From Sphingobacterium sp. UBA4616 (GTDB lineage: Bacteria; Bacteroidota; Bacteroidia; Sphingobacteriales; Sphingobacteriaceae): a stretch of 64,000 bases of DNA. Position numbers and translations under genes: made by a program. Shown here one piece after another: positions 24,324-34,265 of the stretch. The stretch lies in assembly GCA_002386525.1 (NCBI GenBank), contig DGIS01000022.1:186001-250000 (forward strand), read 5' to 3'. Every line of letters begins with the position of its first letter. The stretch's first letter is position 1. A model generated the notes under the pieces. That model was not told where the DNA came from. It did no database searches and saw only the letters and a list, made by a program, of their open reading frames with translations.

Positions 24324-25598
24324 ATGATTCTGGATAAGAAAATTATAGATCAGCACAATAACCAATTATTAGATAAGCATAGAAGGGCATTTGACTACGT
24401 GTCGGCAGATATTCCACAGTTAGATGAAATGCTGAATAAACTTCAAAAATTTCAAATTGCCATACCAAGCTGGGCATTAGGTACAGGTGGAACGCGTTTT
24501 GGTCGTTTTTCTGGCGCAGGTGAACCCGGTACTTTAGAGCAAAAGCTAGAGGATGTTGGCTTGCTGCATGCGCTCAACAAATCGAGTGGAGCAATTTCGA
24601 TGCATATTCCCTGGGATATTCCATCAGATGCAGAAAAAATTAAAGCATTGGCATCTTCCCTAGAAATCGGATTTGACGCAGTAAACTCCAATACGTTTCA
24701 AGATCAATCAGGTCAGGAGCATAGTTATAAATTTGGTTCATTACATCATGTCGATCCAAGCGTTCGTCAGCAAGCAGTAGATCATAACATCGAAGTTATC
24801 AATTATGGTAAAGCTGTCGGTTCTAAAGCCTTAACAGTTTGGTTGGCTGACGGATCATCTTTCCCAGGACAATTGAATTTTAGAGAGGCTTTTCAAAATA
24901 CCTTATCAAGCCTACAAGAAATATATAAACATCTACCCGAAGACTGGAAACTTTTTGTTGAGTACAAAGCATTTGAACCCCATTTCTACTCCATGACGAT
25001 TGGCGATTGGGGGCAATCTCTGCTGTTGGCCAATAAGTTAGGTCCCAAAGCATATACACTGGTTGATTTGGGACACCATCTGCCAAATGCAAACATTGAA
25101 CAAATTGTCTCTTTATTGTTGATGGAAGGCAAATTAGGTGGATTCCATTTCAATGATAGTAAGTATGCAGATGATGACCTGACAGCAGGTAGTATCAAGC
25201 CATATCAACTCTTCTTGATCTTTAATGAACTGATCGATGGTATGGATGTGAAAGGTATTGATCATGCCAGCGGATTGGGATGGATGATTGATGCCTCGCA
25301 TAATCTGAAAGATCCACTGGTAGACCTTTTACAGTCTGTGGAGGCCATTAAGATTGCTTATGCTCAAGCATTGTTGGTCGATCGAAAGGCATTGAAACAG
25401 GCGCAGCAAGCAAACGATATCGTGAAGGCACAGGAAATCCTGCAGGATGCATTCCGTACCGATGTCAGACCGCTTGTTGCAGAAGCAAGACGTAGAAGTG
25501 GAGCGGCGCTGAATCCCGTTCAATTATTTAATGAAGAAAATTTACGGGCCAAACTTATCGAAGAACGCGGAAAGAATTCCGTCGCTACCGGTTTGTAA
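24324..25598 (+). CDS. rhaI: L-rhamnose isomerase (RhaI type)
   Basis: The 424-residue TIM-barrel protein matches the L-rhamnose catabolism isomerase group: 'PSWALGTGGTRFGRFSGAGEPGTLEQKLED', the metal-site segments 'FVEYKAFEPHFYSM' and 'VDLGHHLPNANIEQIV', and 'GGFHFNDSKYADDDL'. It converts L-rhamnose to L-rhamnulose in the cytosol. It is third in the operon, and its stop lies 13 bases before the chosen start of the kinase gene. Confidence 0.95.
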   Translation: MILDKKIIDQHNNQLLDKHRRAFDYVSADIPQLDEMLNKLQKFQIAIPSWALGTGGTRFGRFSGAGEPGTLEQKLEDVGLLHALNKSSGAISMHIPWDIPSDAEKIKALASSLEIGFDAVNSNTFQDQSGQEHSYKFGSLHHVDPSVRQQAVDHNIEVINYGKAVGSKALTVWLADGSSFPGQLNFREAFQNTLSSLQEIYKHLPEDWKLFVEYKAFEPHFYSMTIGDWGQSLLLANKLGPKAYTLVDLGHHLPNANIEQIVSLLLMEGKLGGFHFNDSKYADDDLTAGSIKPYQLFLIFNELIDGMDVKGIDHASGLGWMIDASHNLKDPLVDLLQSVEAIKIAYAQALLVDRKALKQAQQANDIVKAQEILQDAFRTDVRPLVAEARRRSGAALNPVQLFNEENLRAKLIEERGKNSVATGL

Positions 25599-25611
25599 CG
25601 AGGGAAAAGGA

Positions 25612-26982
25612 ATGAGGGGAAAACCAATACCAGTAGTCGCCATATTCGACGTTGGAAAGACCAACAAAAAGTTATTTCTCTTTAATGAGCAGTATCAGAT
25701 TGTTTTCGAAAGGTCTGCCCGTTTTTTAGAAACTACTGATGAAGATGGTGATAGTTGCGAAAACCTGGAGAGTTTACGTTTGTCCGTTTTCGATTCCTTG
25801 CACGAGGTATTTCGAAAAGGCGAGTTTGAAATTAAAGCGATTAATTTTACGTCCTATGGCGCAAGTTTCGTCTATATTGATAAAGATGGTCGGCCTTTAA
25901 CGCCATTATATAACTATTTGAAAGAATATCCAAAGAAATTGTTGGATTCTTTTTATGCACAGTATGGCGGCAAAGATACCTTAGCGTTGGAAACCTCGTC
26001 TCCGAGTTTGGGAAGTCTAAATTCTGGATTGCAGATCTATCGTATATTTAAATTAAAACCGGCAATATATAAGGAGGTGAAATGGGCATTGCATCTTCCG
26101 CAATACCTGAGTTATTTGATTTCAGGCCAAGCATATTCTGATATGACAAGTATAGGTTGTCATACCGCACTTTGGGATTTTAACCAAAATAATTACCATC
26201 AATGGGTGCTTGATACAGGCATTATTCAAAAAATGGCACCTATTGTGCAGGGTGACCAATTGTTCAGGGCAACATTTCCTGGCAGTGGTTATCTTGTAGG
26301 CAGTGGGCTGCATGATAGTTCTTCGGCTCTCATCCCATACTTGTTGAATTTTCATGAACCTTTTGTGTTGATTTCAACGGGTACCTGGTGCATTTCATTC
26401 AACCCATTTAACGAACAACCGTTGACTAAAGAAGAGCTGAATGAAGACTGCTTACAATATATGACTTACACCGGTAAACCAGTTAAAGCATCACGCCTAT
26501 TTGCGGGTTATGAACATGAAGAACAAGTCAAACGTATTGCAAATTTCTTTCAGGTTTCAACGGGCAAGTTCAAGCAAATTGGGCTGCAATGGAATATTAT
26601 AGAAAAATATCAAGCGTTAGATATATCGGATGAGCTGTCGGCTTTTTCATCCATTGATTTGAGCCATTTTAATGATTATACCGAAGCTTATCATGTTTTT
26701 ATGATGCATTTGGTAAAAGCACAGATCAAAGCAACCTCTTTGGTGTTACAGAACAACGGTGTTCAACGCATATTCGTTGATGGCGGATTTAGTAAAAATA
26801 TAATATACATGACGCTATTGGCCCAAGCTTTTCCAAATAGTGAGGTTTTTGGAGCGTCAATGGCACAGGCTACGGCACTAGGAGCTGCCTTGGTCATTCA
26901 TGAGCATTGGAATACGCAGGCTATGCCAAATGACATGATCGAGTTGCGCTATTTTAGGGCCAAACAGCAAACGCATATATAA
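25612..26982 (+). CDS. rhaB: Rhamnulokinase (FGGY family)
   Basis: ATG 25612 yields a 456-residue protein beginning with the phosphate-1 loop 'VVAIFDVGKTNKKLF'. It is preceded by AGGGAAAAGG, a strong ribosome-binding site, so the longer frame opening at 25531 inside rhaI is rejected. Other FGGY marks are 'STGTWCISFNPF' and the C-terminal 'IFVDGGFSKNIIYM'. It phosphorylates L-rhamnulose at O1 for the fused aldolase. It is last in the operon, with a likely terminator 50 bases on. Confidence 0.92.
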   Translation: MRGKPIPVVAIFDVGKTNKKLFLFNEQYQIVFERSARFLETTDEDGDSCENLESLRLSVFDSLHEVFRKGEFEIKAINFTSYGASFVYIDKDGRPLTPLYNYLKEYPKKLLDSFYAQYGGKDTLALETSSPSLGSLNSGLQIYRIFKLKPAIYKEVKWALHLPQYLSYLISGQAYSDMTSIGCHTALWDFNQNNYHQWVLDTGIIQKMAPIVQGDQLFRATFPGSGYLVGSGLHDSSSALIPYLLNFHEPFVLISTGTWCISFNPFNEQPLTKEELNEDCLQYMTYTGKPVKASRLFAGYEHEEQVKRIANFFQVSTGKFKQIGLQWNIIEKYQALDISDELSAFSSIDLSHFNDYTEAYHVFMMHLVKAQIKATSLVLQNNGVQRIFVDGGFSKNIIYMTLLAQAFPNSEVFGASMAQATALGAALVIHEHWNTQAMPNDMIELRYFRAKQQTHI

Positions 26983-27033
26983 AAGGTAGTTTGTGCAAAT
27001 AAGAATCTAGTTTTTTTTATTGGTTATCGTGAA

Positions 27034-27072
27034 AGGTCAGGCACTTTGTTGTCTGGCCTACTTTTTATTTTC
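27034..27072 (+). terminator. Likely terminator after the rhamnose operon
   Basis: A 9-bp stem (27034-27042 with 27051-27059, two G-T pairs) with an 8-base loop is followed by ACTTTTTATTTT. It is weaker than the other terminators here. Confidence 0.65.
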
Positions 27073-27161
27073 TAGCGTATGAGCAAATAACCAGTAAGAG
27101 TTTATCGCCACTTTAACAATATTAAAAAGGGATTCCAAACGGGGAGTAAAGTCCTGAACAG

Positions 27162-27196
27162 TTGGCGAGCAGGAAGAACTGGGAAAATTAAATTTG
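27162..27196 (+). promoter_or_regulatory. Candidate Bacteroidetes promoter for the CE12 gene
   Basis: TAAATTTG at 27189-27196 matches the TAnnTTTG -7 consensus. A TTG at 27162-27164 could be the -33 element but the spacing (24) is longer than usual. It is only 25 bases from the start codon. Confidence 0.3.
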
Positions 27197-27221
27197 AGAT
27201 TCCAAATTATAAAATTTAAAG

Positions 27222-28526
27222 ATGAAGAAAGTTGCAACGGTTGTTTTTTTTGTCCTGTTCTGCCGGGGCTTGTTCGCCGAACAGATTGTGAAGGAATTTA
27301 GCTTTGGTGATACTAAAAAACAGCGGGCTGTAGTTGCGCTAAAGGAAGCCCTCCCGTATACGGAGGCCAAAGGGTATGGCTTTGAATTTTTTACAGAAAA
27401 AAATGTAAGAATCGATCGAAAGAGTAAACATCTTTTTAGCGATAAACCATTCTACTTTTCTGTGAAAGTTCCTGAAGGGAATTACAAAATTACGATTAGT
27501 TACGATGGCTTAAGCGATAAACCCTACCAGAGCACGGTGCGGTCAGAATCGCGTCGCTTACAAATAGAAAATCAGGAAGTAGTGCCAAATAAATGCGTAC
27601 AGAAAACGTTCATCGTACATCTCAAAGATCCCAAGATCTCATCAGGCGGAAGGGTGGAATTGAAGAAGCCCCGGGAGCAGCAAAAGTTAGACTGGGATGA
27701 TAAGTTGACTTTGGAGTTTCAGCAAACGAATTGTATTTCGGCTATTCGCATTGAAGCGATGAGCAATGTCACAACGGTCTTTTTAGCAGGAAATTCTACG
27801 GTCGTGAATCAAGAAGATGAGCCATGGGCTTCTTGGGGACAGATGATTCCCCGCTTTTTCGATGCAGGCGTTGCTATTGCTAATCATGCCGAATCTGGGT
27901 TAGCATTAAGTTCGTTTTTATCCTCAAGAAGATTGGAGAAAATTTTATCTGTAGCCAAAAAGGGAGATTATCTATTTATCGAATTTGGGCACAATGATCA
28001 AAAGCAAAAGGGAGAAGCTGCTGGAGCATATAAAGGTTACAGTGAACGATTGCGTTATTTTGTCAATGAATTTAGAGCAAAGGGTGGTATTCCCGTTATT
28101 CTCACTTCGACAGCACGACGTTTATTTGATCAACAGGGAAATTTAGTTCATACTTTAGGAGACTTTCCAGATGCTGCACGTAAAGTTGCGGCAGAACTTC
28201 AAGTCCCTTTGATCGACCTTAATAACAAGACCAGTATATTTTATGAAGCATTGGGCGTTGAAGGTTCCAAGAAAGCATTTGTTCACTATCCCGCTTCTAC
28301 TTTCCCAAATCAGGAAAATGCATTGGCTGATAATACCCATTTTAACCCGTATGGTGCTTATGAGATTGCAAAAATGGTATTAATGGGAATTAAAGAAAAT
28401 AAGCTTGTTATTTCCGGTAATATGGTAGATTTTAACGGGTTTGATCCATACCACCCCGATGATTTTAAGACTTGGTATTGGCCTCCAAGTTTGATCAATA
28501 GTGTTATAAAGCCAGATGGCAATTAG
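27222..28526 (+). CDS. CE12-type rhamnogalacturonan acetylesterase with N-terminal beta domain
   Basis: The 434-residue exported protein has a signal peptide ending near 'GLFAE'. Residues ~20-185 form a beta-rich domain ('KGYGFEFFTEKNVRID'). The SGNH esterase begins at 'VFLAGNSTVVNQ' (Ser nucleophile in GNST), with 'FIEFGHNDQKQKGE' and the Asp-His pair in 'DNTHFNPYGAYEIA'. It removes acetyl groups from the galacturonic acid of rhamnogalacturonan. It is a single-gene unit with its own terminator, unlike the two shorter CE12 genes at 55053 and 55832. Confidence 0.9.
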   Translation: MKKVATVVFFVLFCRGLFAEQIVKEFSFGDTKKQRAVVALKEALPYTEAKGYGFEFFTEKNVRIDRKSKHLFSDKPFYFSVKVPEGNYKITISYDGLSDKPYQSTVRSESRRLQIENQEVVPNKCVQKTFIVHLKDPKISSGGRVELKKPREQQKLDWDDKLTLEFQQTNCISAIRIEAMSNVTTVFLAGNSTVVNQEDEPWASWGQMIPRFFDAGVAIANHAESGLALSSFLSSRRLEKILSVAKKGDYLFIEFGHNDQKQKGEAAGAYKGYSERLRYFVNEFRAKGGIPVILTSTARRLFDQQGNLVHTLGDFPDAARKVAAELQVPLIDLNNKTSIFYEALGVEGSKKAFVHYPASTFPNQENALADNTHFNPYGAYEIAKMVLMGIKENKLVISGNMVDFNGFDPYHPDDFKTWYWPPSLINSVIKPDGN

Positions 28527-28545
28527 GTTTCTATAATATCGTATT

Positions 28546-28577
28546 AAAGCCGAACAACATATTTGTTCGGCTTTTTT
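28546..28577 (+). terminator. Rho-independent terminator after CE12
   Basis: A perfect 12-bp stem (28546-28557 with 28563-28574) with a 5-base loop runs into TTTTTT. It lies 20 bases after the stop codon. Confidence 0.95.
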
Positions 28578-28613
28578 AATGGCAGAATGACGTATCCAAG
28601 CAGGATAGAGCAG

Positions 28614-28645
28614 GTTGGCAAAAATTTGTTTTAGATATATATTTG
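28614..28645 (+). promoter_or_regulatory. Candidate Bacteroidetes promoter for the FAS1/SusCD block
   Basis: TATATTTG at 28638-28645 fits the TAnnTTTG -7 consensus, and GTTG at 28614-28617 with a 20-base spacer fits the -33 element. It lies between the CE12 terminator and the first FAS1 gene and would give a leader of about 115 bases. Confidence 0.55.
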
Positions 28646-28768
28646 TTACACCAATTATGAACCGCAAAAAGACAAACTTTCGCGTCATAAAACTTATTGT
28701 TTGAGCTCTCTGATCTAGAATTTGCCGTAATTCGTTATTAACCCAATTGCTGACCTAATACATTTGCT

Positions 28769-30982
28769 ATGTTATCATCCAAATTTAACCTGTTTTGGAT
28801 TGCACTATTGACGACGATAGTTTCGTGTCGGAAAGAAGCCTTTGACGCCTATTATGGAAGACCAGATTGGCTTGCAAGCCCAATTTACCAACAGCTCGAT
28901 TCGATGGGCGATTTTAAAACGTATTTGAGCTGTATTGAATTGTCAGGTTATAAGAATACACTTGGAACTGCAGGATCATGGACGGTTTTTGCTCCCACAG
29001 ATCAAGCTTTTGATCAGTTTATGCAGGAAAATGGTATTAGTAATGTATCAAAGATTGATGCACAACTGGCCGAGAAGATTGTGCGTTCTTCGATGATTTA
29101 TGATGGTGAGCGGCTGGAGAAGTTGAACGATTATTTTTCAGCAAAAGGCTGGCAACAGGGTTTTGCTTTCCGACGCCGGTCTGTGTACTATGACTTTGTC
29201 GAGAAAGAAGATGTAGGGAACGGAAAAATTAGACGGTTTATCTCAACAAATCGTGGCCCTAATATAGCTTATGCCATTTCCGACAACAATAATAAACATA
29301 TTAGTTATTTTTTTAAGGATTACATGAGCCAACGTGGTTTAGGAGCTATGGATTACCAATCATTTTATCCAACGAGTGTTTACACGGGATTGAATATCGG
29401 AGCTGCTCAAATTGATCCTAAACGAAGTAATATCTCTGCAGAGAACGGCTATATCCATGTCGTCGATAAAGTTTTGGTCGCCGACAAAAGTATCGATCAG
29501 TACCTTCGTGACAATAAGAGTTATTCAGCCTTTAAATCAATTCTAGATTTCTTCAGCACCTATACGTACAATGCAGAGATTACGCGAAAAAATGAGGTCC
29601 TAACAGGCGAAAAAGATTCTGTATTTGTTAAGAGTTATACTGGAATTGGCTTGGCAGTCAACAATGAAAATTATGCGAAGGAAGATCCCAACGACGCACA
29701 AACCAATAATATTTCGATCACAGTGCCGAACAATGAGGCGGTTAGTAATTATGCTAAACGTGTATTATTAAAATATTACCCTCAAGGAACAACATTAAAA
29801 GATCTTTTTTATACCAATCCTACTGTCTTGACGGAATTTGTAAATTCTCATTTGTACAATACACAGGTTTGGCCATCCCAATTTGCTCAAGCACAAAACT
29901 TTGTCGGTGAATTTTCTAAAGTGACAACCGCAAATATCAAAGAAATGAAAATGTTGAGTAATGGGACATTTTACGGTACAGATGCCTGTCAGGCCGCCAA
30001 TGTTTTCCATTCCGTATATGGCAATGTGTTATTGGATCCTAAGTATAGTTTTATGCGTCGCGCATTGGAGCGTATGAGCATGAATCTAACGCTGAAAATC
30101 CCAACGATCCGTTATATGCTGATCTTAGTATCAGATAAGAAGTTATATGAAATGGGGTTTGACTATGATTCTTATAATACCTCAGATCCAATTCGGTTTA
30201 ATGGTGGAAATGGTACTCCAGAAATGCGGGAGGTGCTGATGTCTCATATTATTCCCTTAGGAAATGATCCTATCCCTGATTTGTCTGGAAACGGAATCCT
30301 GGAAAGTTATGCAGGCGAATATGTGAAATTTTCACAGATGAAGATGTCCTCCAGCGGAACAATGGATATCGAATCCGGACCACAGCAAATTCCTGTGGAC
30401 TCCATTAATATAGGAAATCAACTCTCAGGACCATTAAATGGAGTTGCAGTCTATCTCAATGGAGGATTGACTTCTTCTAATACCAATATCGGCTTCTTTC
30501 TCAAAAAGTTGGGAGCTGATCAAGCCGCCTCTCCATTTAATTCATTCTATAAATATCTAACTGCAAATGCTCTGTATTCTGCCACGGATGGCGTTATAAA
30601 AGGAGTGGAACTAGGGTTAAACTATACCATGTTAATCCCGAATAATGCAGCAATAGCCAGTGCCGTTGCAAATGGTGATTTACCAAGTTCAATAGCCCCA
30701 ACGGCGCAAGCAGACATTGACAAAGTAACGCGATTTATTCAATACCATATTACACGCAATTCATTTGCTATCGACGGTAAAAAAACAGGGTACTTCCAGT
30801 CGCTTTGTAAAAATGTTGAAGGTGACGCGCAGTCCATGCAGGTGTCTGTCAATCAAATAAATAAGTTGCAGGTGGTCGATAATCTAAACCGTACCATCGA
30901 TGCTGATGTCGACCAAAGCAATCAGCTGGGGCAGCGCGTATTGATTCATTCTCTCAAAGGGTATTTAAAGCATGGCCTGTAA
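28769..30982 (+). CDS. Multi-FAS1 (fasciclin) domain lipoprotein
   Basis: The 737-residue protein has a lipoprotein signal (lipobox 'IVSC', Cys20) and several fasciclin-type modules. The first has 'SWTVFAPTDQAFDQF' at ~70-85, a second ends at 'GYIHVVDKVLV', and the last closes with 'GQRVLIHSLKGYLKH'. Intervening regions diverge, so the module count (3-4) is uncertain. FAS1 domains are adhesion or binding modules and no catalytic function is expected. It opens a block that holds two SusCD pairs and overlaps the earliest possible SusC start, which suggests a surface glycan-binding role. Confidence 0.85.
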   Translation: MLSSKFNLFWIALLTTIVSCRKEAFDAYYGRPDWLASPIYQQLDSMGDFKTYLSCIELSGYKNTLGTAGSWTVFAPTDQAFDQFMQENGISNVSKIDAQLAEKIVRSSMIYDGERLEKLNDYFSAKGWQQGFAFRRRSVYYDFVEKEDVGNGKIRRFISTNRGPNIAYAISDNNNKHISYFFKDYMSQRGLGAMDYQSFYPTSVYTGLNIGAAQIDPKRSNISAENGYIHVVDKVLVADKSIDQYLRDNKSYSAFKSILDFFSTYTYNAEITRKNEVLTGEKDSVFVKSYTGIGLAVNNENYAKEDPNDAQTNNISITVPNNEAVSNYAKRVLLKYYPQGTTLKDLFYTNPTVLTEFVNSHLYNTQVWPSQFAQAQNFVGEFSKVTTANIKEMKMLSNGTFYGTDACQAANVFHSVYGNVLLDPKYSFMRRALERMSMNLTLKIPTIRYMLILVSDKKLYEMGFDYDSYNTSDPIRFNGGNGTPEMREVLMSHIIPLGNDPIPDLSGNGILESYAGEYVKFSQMKMSSSGTMDIESGPQQIPVDSINIGNQLSGPLNGVAVYLNGGLTSSNTNIGFFLKKLGADQAASPFNSFYKYLTANALYSATDGVIKGVELGLNYTMLIPNNAAIASAVANGDLPSSIAPTAQADIDKVTRFIQYHITRNSFAIDGKKTGYFQSLCKNVEGDAQSMQVSVNQINKLQVVDNLNRTIDADVDQSNQLGQRVLIHSLKGYLKHGL

Positions 30983-30995
30983 TCTAAACGAATTG

Positions 30996-33900
30996 ATGAT
31001 GAAACAGATAACGAATTTAATATTAATAGGCTGTATGGCGTTGTTGCTTTTCTGTAGCCGAAAGACATATGCGCAGACAAATGGGGTTCTGCTGACCGGT
31101 AAGGTGACGGAAAAAGGAACTAAACAGCCGATCGTGGGTGCAACAGTTGTGTTAAAAGATAATGATAACCGCACAATTGTAGGAACGACTACAGATGTTG
31201 AGGGTAACTATAGTCTTAGAGCTAGGACGCAAGGCTTGAAACTAGCGGTTTCATACACGGGGTATAAATCTTCAGGCACTATCACCGTAGGGGATAGAAA
31301 AACGATCAATGTGCAGATGGAATCGACAAATAATGTGATTGATGAGGTTGTTATCTCGAAGTCCAAACCTGTCAATGACGGAACTGGCATGGGGATTTCG
31401 AAAGAACGAAATACAGCTGCAATTTCAACCATCAGTATGGATGAGCTGTCCGAAATGCAATCTGTATCTGTCGATCAAGCCTTGCAGGGAAGGCTGCCGG
31501 GTGTGGATATCACAACGGTATCAGGAGATCCCGGAGCTGGGATGCAGATCCGCATCCGAGGTACATCTTCTTTAAACGGAGCAACAGATCCATTAATTGT
31601 GGTTGATGGAATGCCTTATGACATAACTATTCCAGACGATTTTAACTTCGCAACCTCTGATGATAATGCGTATGGGCAACTTTTAAATATAGCCCCATCT
31701 GATATTCAGGATATCTCGGTATTGAAAGATGCTGCCGCAACTGCTGTTTGGGGATCGCGTGGAGCAAATGGAGTATTGGTTATTACAACTAAACGCGGTA
31801 CTGTAAGCGCTCCAACATTGGGATATACCTTCAAAGGATCTGTTTCAAAGCAACCCGAATCGATTCCGTTATTGAATGGTGATCAGTACTCGACCTTATT
31901 ATCCGAAGAATTCTACAACGCAGGTAAGGTTTTTTCTACGACAGACAATGCCCAGCAGTTCCAGTATGATCCAAACAATACCTATATCTATCACAACTAC
32001 AGTAATAATTCCAACTGGGTAGATGTCATTACTCAATTGGGCTATTTTCAAGATCATAATCTCCAGGTGCGTGGGGGGGGCGAAAAGGCACGTTATTTGG
32101 CCTCAATAGGTTACTTTAATCAAGAAGGAACAACGATTGCTACAGGTTTAAACCGTCTATCTGCCCGGATCAATCTAGATTATGTCGTTTCTGAGCGAAT
32201 CGGCTTTCAGGCGGACGTCTCTTATAGTCACGTTGACAACGATAATCTATATCATTCCAATGTGCGGGATATTGCCTATCGCAAAATGCCCAATCAAGCC
32301 ATTTGGGAATATGATGAGTACGGTAATCCAACAGGTAATCTTTTTAATCCCTCTACCTCGGCCCAAGGTTATTATCCTGGCACCTATAATCCCCTATCCA
32401 TGGTTAACAATTCGATCGCCAAACAATTGGGAGATATCTTACAAACGCGGTTTAATGTGGATTATAAGTTAATACCGAATACTTTACGCTTTGTGAGTAC
32501 GCTAGCTTTGAATATTAAAAACAACAAGACCAAACTCTTTCTACCTCAGTTGGCAACAGGTCGGCCGTTTACAGAAAATACGGTGAATAGGGCATCGGAC
32601 TCGGATTTGGACGAATTTTCACTCAGCACAAATACCCGACTTCTATTTACGCCCGTACTAGGTGAAAACCACCAGCTCACGGCCAATCTATCTTTCCTGA
32701 CTTCAGATTATCGCTATACAATACAAGGACTTAGCTCGACAAATACGGCATCGTCTTATCTGCAGGATCCAAGTGTACCGTCGCGGACTCTGACAGGATA
32801 TGCCCAATCAGTTTCGTCGCAATCGCGTTCAGTCGGAGCTTTGATGCAGGCGAACTATATGCTCAACAAGAAATATGTTTTCGCCGCAAGTCTGCGTGGT
32901 GATGGCAACTCAAAATTTGGCCCTGATAATCGGTATGGACTATTTCCTGCATTCTCGGCCGCTTGGCAGATCGGAAGGGAAAATTTCTTGAAAGATGTTA
33001 AAGCCATCAAAGATATCAAGCTAAGGGCGAGCTGGGGACGCAGCGGCAATGCTCCTCGCCGTGATTATACTTATATCAATGTATACAGCACCAATGACTA
33101 TGCCTATTTGAATGAGAACGGGGTCTATTCGAAAAATATAGAATTGTCGGATTTGAAATGGGAAACCGTGACACAGCAGAATTTGGGTATGGATGTAGAG
33201 CTGTTCGACTACCGTTTGATGTTTGGCGGGGAGATTTATAAAAATAGAACCACAGATCTGATGATGGACAATATCCAGATTCCGACCTACACTGGGTACA
33301 GTGGGTTGTCAATGAATGTAGGGACGATGGACAATGACGGTTGGGAGGCAAATCTCACCGTGGTGCCCATTCGTAGTAAAAAGTGGGATGTGAGTTTTAC
33401 TTTTAATATAGCACATAATCAGAATGTGATCCGGGAGATATCACCGCTTTATCCCCGCGAAAATGCCAAATCATCATTAAGGAATAAAGCGTTTTTCACC
33501 TATTTCCAGGAGAATAATCCGTATGGATCTTTCTATGGCTTCCGCTATTTGGGCGTTTACAAGGATCAAGACGCAACCATTGCAAAAGATGCACAAGGGA
33601 ATGCCATTTCGAGTCCCGATGGAGAGACAATTTATATGCGTTTTAATTACCCTACGGTCGATTATGTATTCCAGGCAGGAGATGCTATGTATGAAGACAT
33701 CAACCATGATGGTGTAATTGACCAAAAGGATATTGTCTATTTGGGCAATAGCAATCCGAAGCTTACGGGCGGATTTGGATTTAATGTGGGATATAATAAA
33801 CGATTGAAATTAAGCGCTTTTTTTAACTATCGACAAGGGTCTCAAATTATTAATGGAACTAAAATGAATACGACAGATATGCTTGGGTATAACAACCAAA

Positions 33901-34256
33901 GTACAGCTGTATTGCGCAGATGGCGTAAAGATGGTGACGTAACCGATATTCCGCGAGCTTTGTTTGGCACTGGATATAATTCTTTAGGATCAAGCCGATA
34001 TGTCGAAGACGCCTCATTTTTACGGCTTCGCACAGTCACTCTGAAATATGATTTTGCGAAAGAATTCTTACAACGGTTTCATATCGAGGGGCTGGGAGCT
34101 TATGTGACAGTAGAAAATATTTTTACGTTAACGAAGTATACCGGTCAAGATCCTGATGTGGCCGTAAAGTTAAAGGATGCATTCACTGTCTTAATGGATA
34201 ATTCAATGACACCACCATTAAAAACAATTACACTAGGCATTACAGCACGTTTTTAA
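30996..34256 (+). CDS. SusC/RagA TonB-dependent receptor (first pair)
   Basis: The ~1086-residue outer-membrane protein has a signal peptide ending at 'TYAQ', a carboxypeptidase-regulatory-like domain ('TGKVTEKGTKQPIVGATVVLKD'), a plug domain with 'VSVDQALQGRLPGVDI' and 'IRGTSSLNGATDPLIVVDG', and the beta barrel ending 'LGITARF'. No N-terminal STN domain is visible, so it should not signal to an anti-sigma factor. It imports oligosaccharides with the SusD that follows 9 bases later. ATG 30996/30999 is favoured; 30972 lies within the FAS1 gene. Confidence 0.95.
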   Translation: MMKQITNLILIGCMALLLFCSRKTYAQTNGVLLTGKVTEKGTKQPIVGATVVLKDNDNRTIVGTTTDVEGNYSLRARTQGLKLAVSYTGYKSSGTITVGDRKTINVQMESTNNVIDEVVISKSKPVNDGTGMGISKERNTAAISTISMDELSEMQSVSVDQALQGRLPGVDITTVSGDPGAGMQIRIRGTSSLNGATDPLIVVDGMPYDITIPDDFNFATSDDNAYGQLLNIAPSDIQDISVLKDAAATAVWGSRGANGVLVITTKRGTVSAPTLGYTFKGSVSKQPESIPLLNGDQYSTLLSEEFYNAGKVFSTTDNAQQFQYDPNNTYIYHNYSNNSNWVDVITQLGYFQDHNLQVRGGGEKARYLASIGYFNQEGTTIATGLNRLSARINLDYVVSERIGFQADVSYSHVDNDNLYHSNVRDIAYRKMPNQAIWEYDEYGNPTGNLFNPSTSAQGYYPGTYNPLSMVNNSIAKQLGDILQTRFNVDYKLIPNTLRFVSTLALNIKNNKTKLFLPQLATGRPFTENTVNRASDSDLDEFSLSTNTRLLFTPVLGENHQLTANLSFLTSDYRYTIQGLSSTNTASSYLQDPSVPSRTLTGYAQSVSSQSRSVGALMQANYMLNKKYVFAASLRGDGNSKFGPDNRYGLFPAFSAAWQIGRENFLKDVKAIKDIKLRASWGRSGNAPRRDYTYINVYSTNDYAYLNENGVYSKNIELSDLKWETVTQQNLGMDVELFDYRLMFGGEIYKNRTTDLMMDNIQIPTYTGYSGLSMNVGTMDNDGWEANLTVVPIRSKKWDVSFTFNIAHNQNVIREISPLYPRENAKSSLRNKAFFTYFQENNPYGSFYGFRYLGVYKDQDATIAKDAQGNAISSPDGETIYMRFNYPTVDYVFQAGDAMYEDINHDGVIDQKDIVYLGNSNPKLTGGFGFNVGYNKRLKLSAFFNYRQGSQIINGTKMNTTDMLGYNNQSTAVLRRWRKDGDVTDIPRALFGTGYNSLGSSRYVEDASFLRLRTVTLKYDFAKEFLQRFHIEGLGAYVTVENIFTLTKYTGQDPDVAVKLKDAFTVLMDNSMTPPLKTITLGITARF

Positions 34257-34265
34257 AACAAGGTT

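Noticed and set aside
25531..25611. Longer N-terminus for rhamnulokinase
   Set aside because: It overlaps the isomerase gene; the ATG at 25612 has a strong ribosome-binding site and begins at the FGGY fold.
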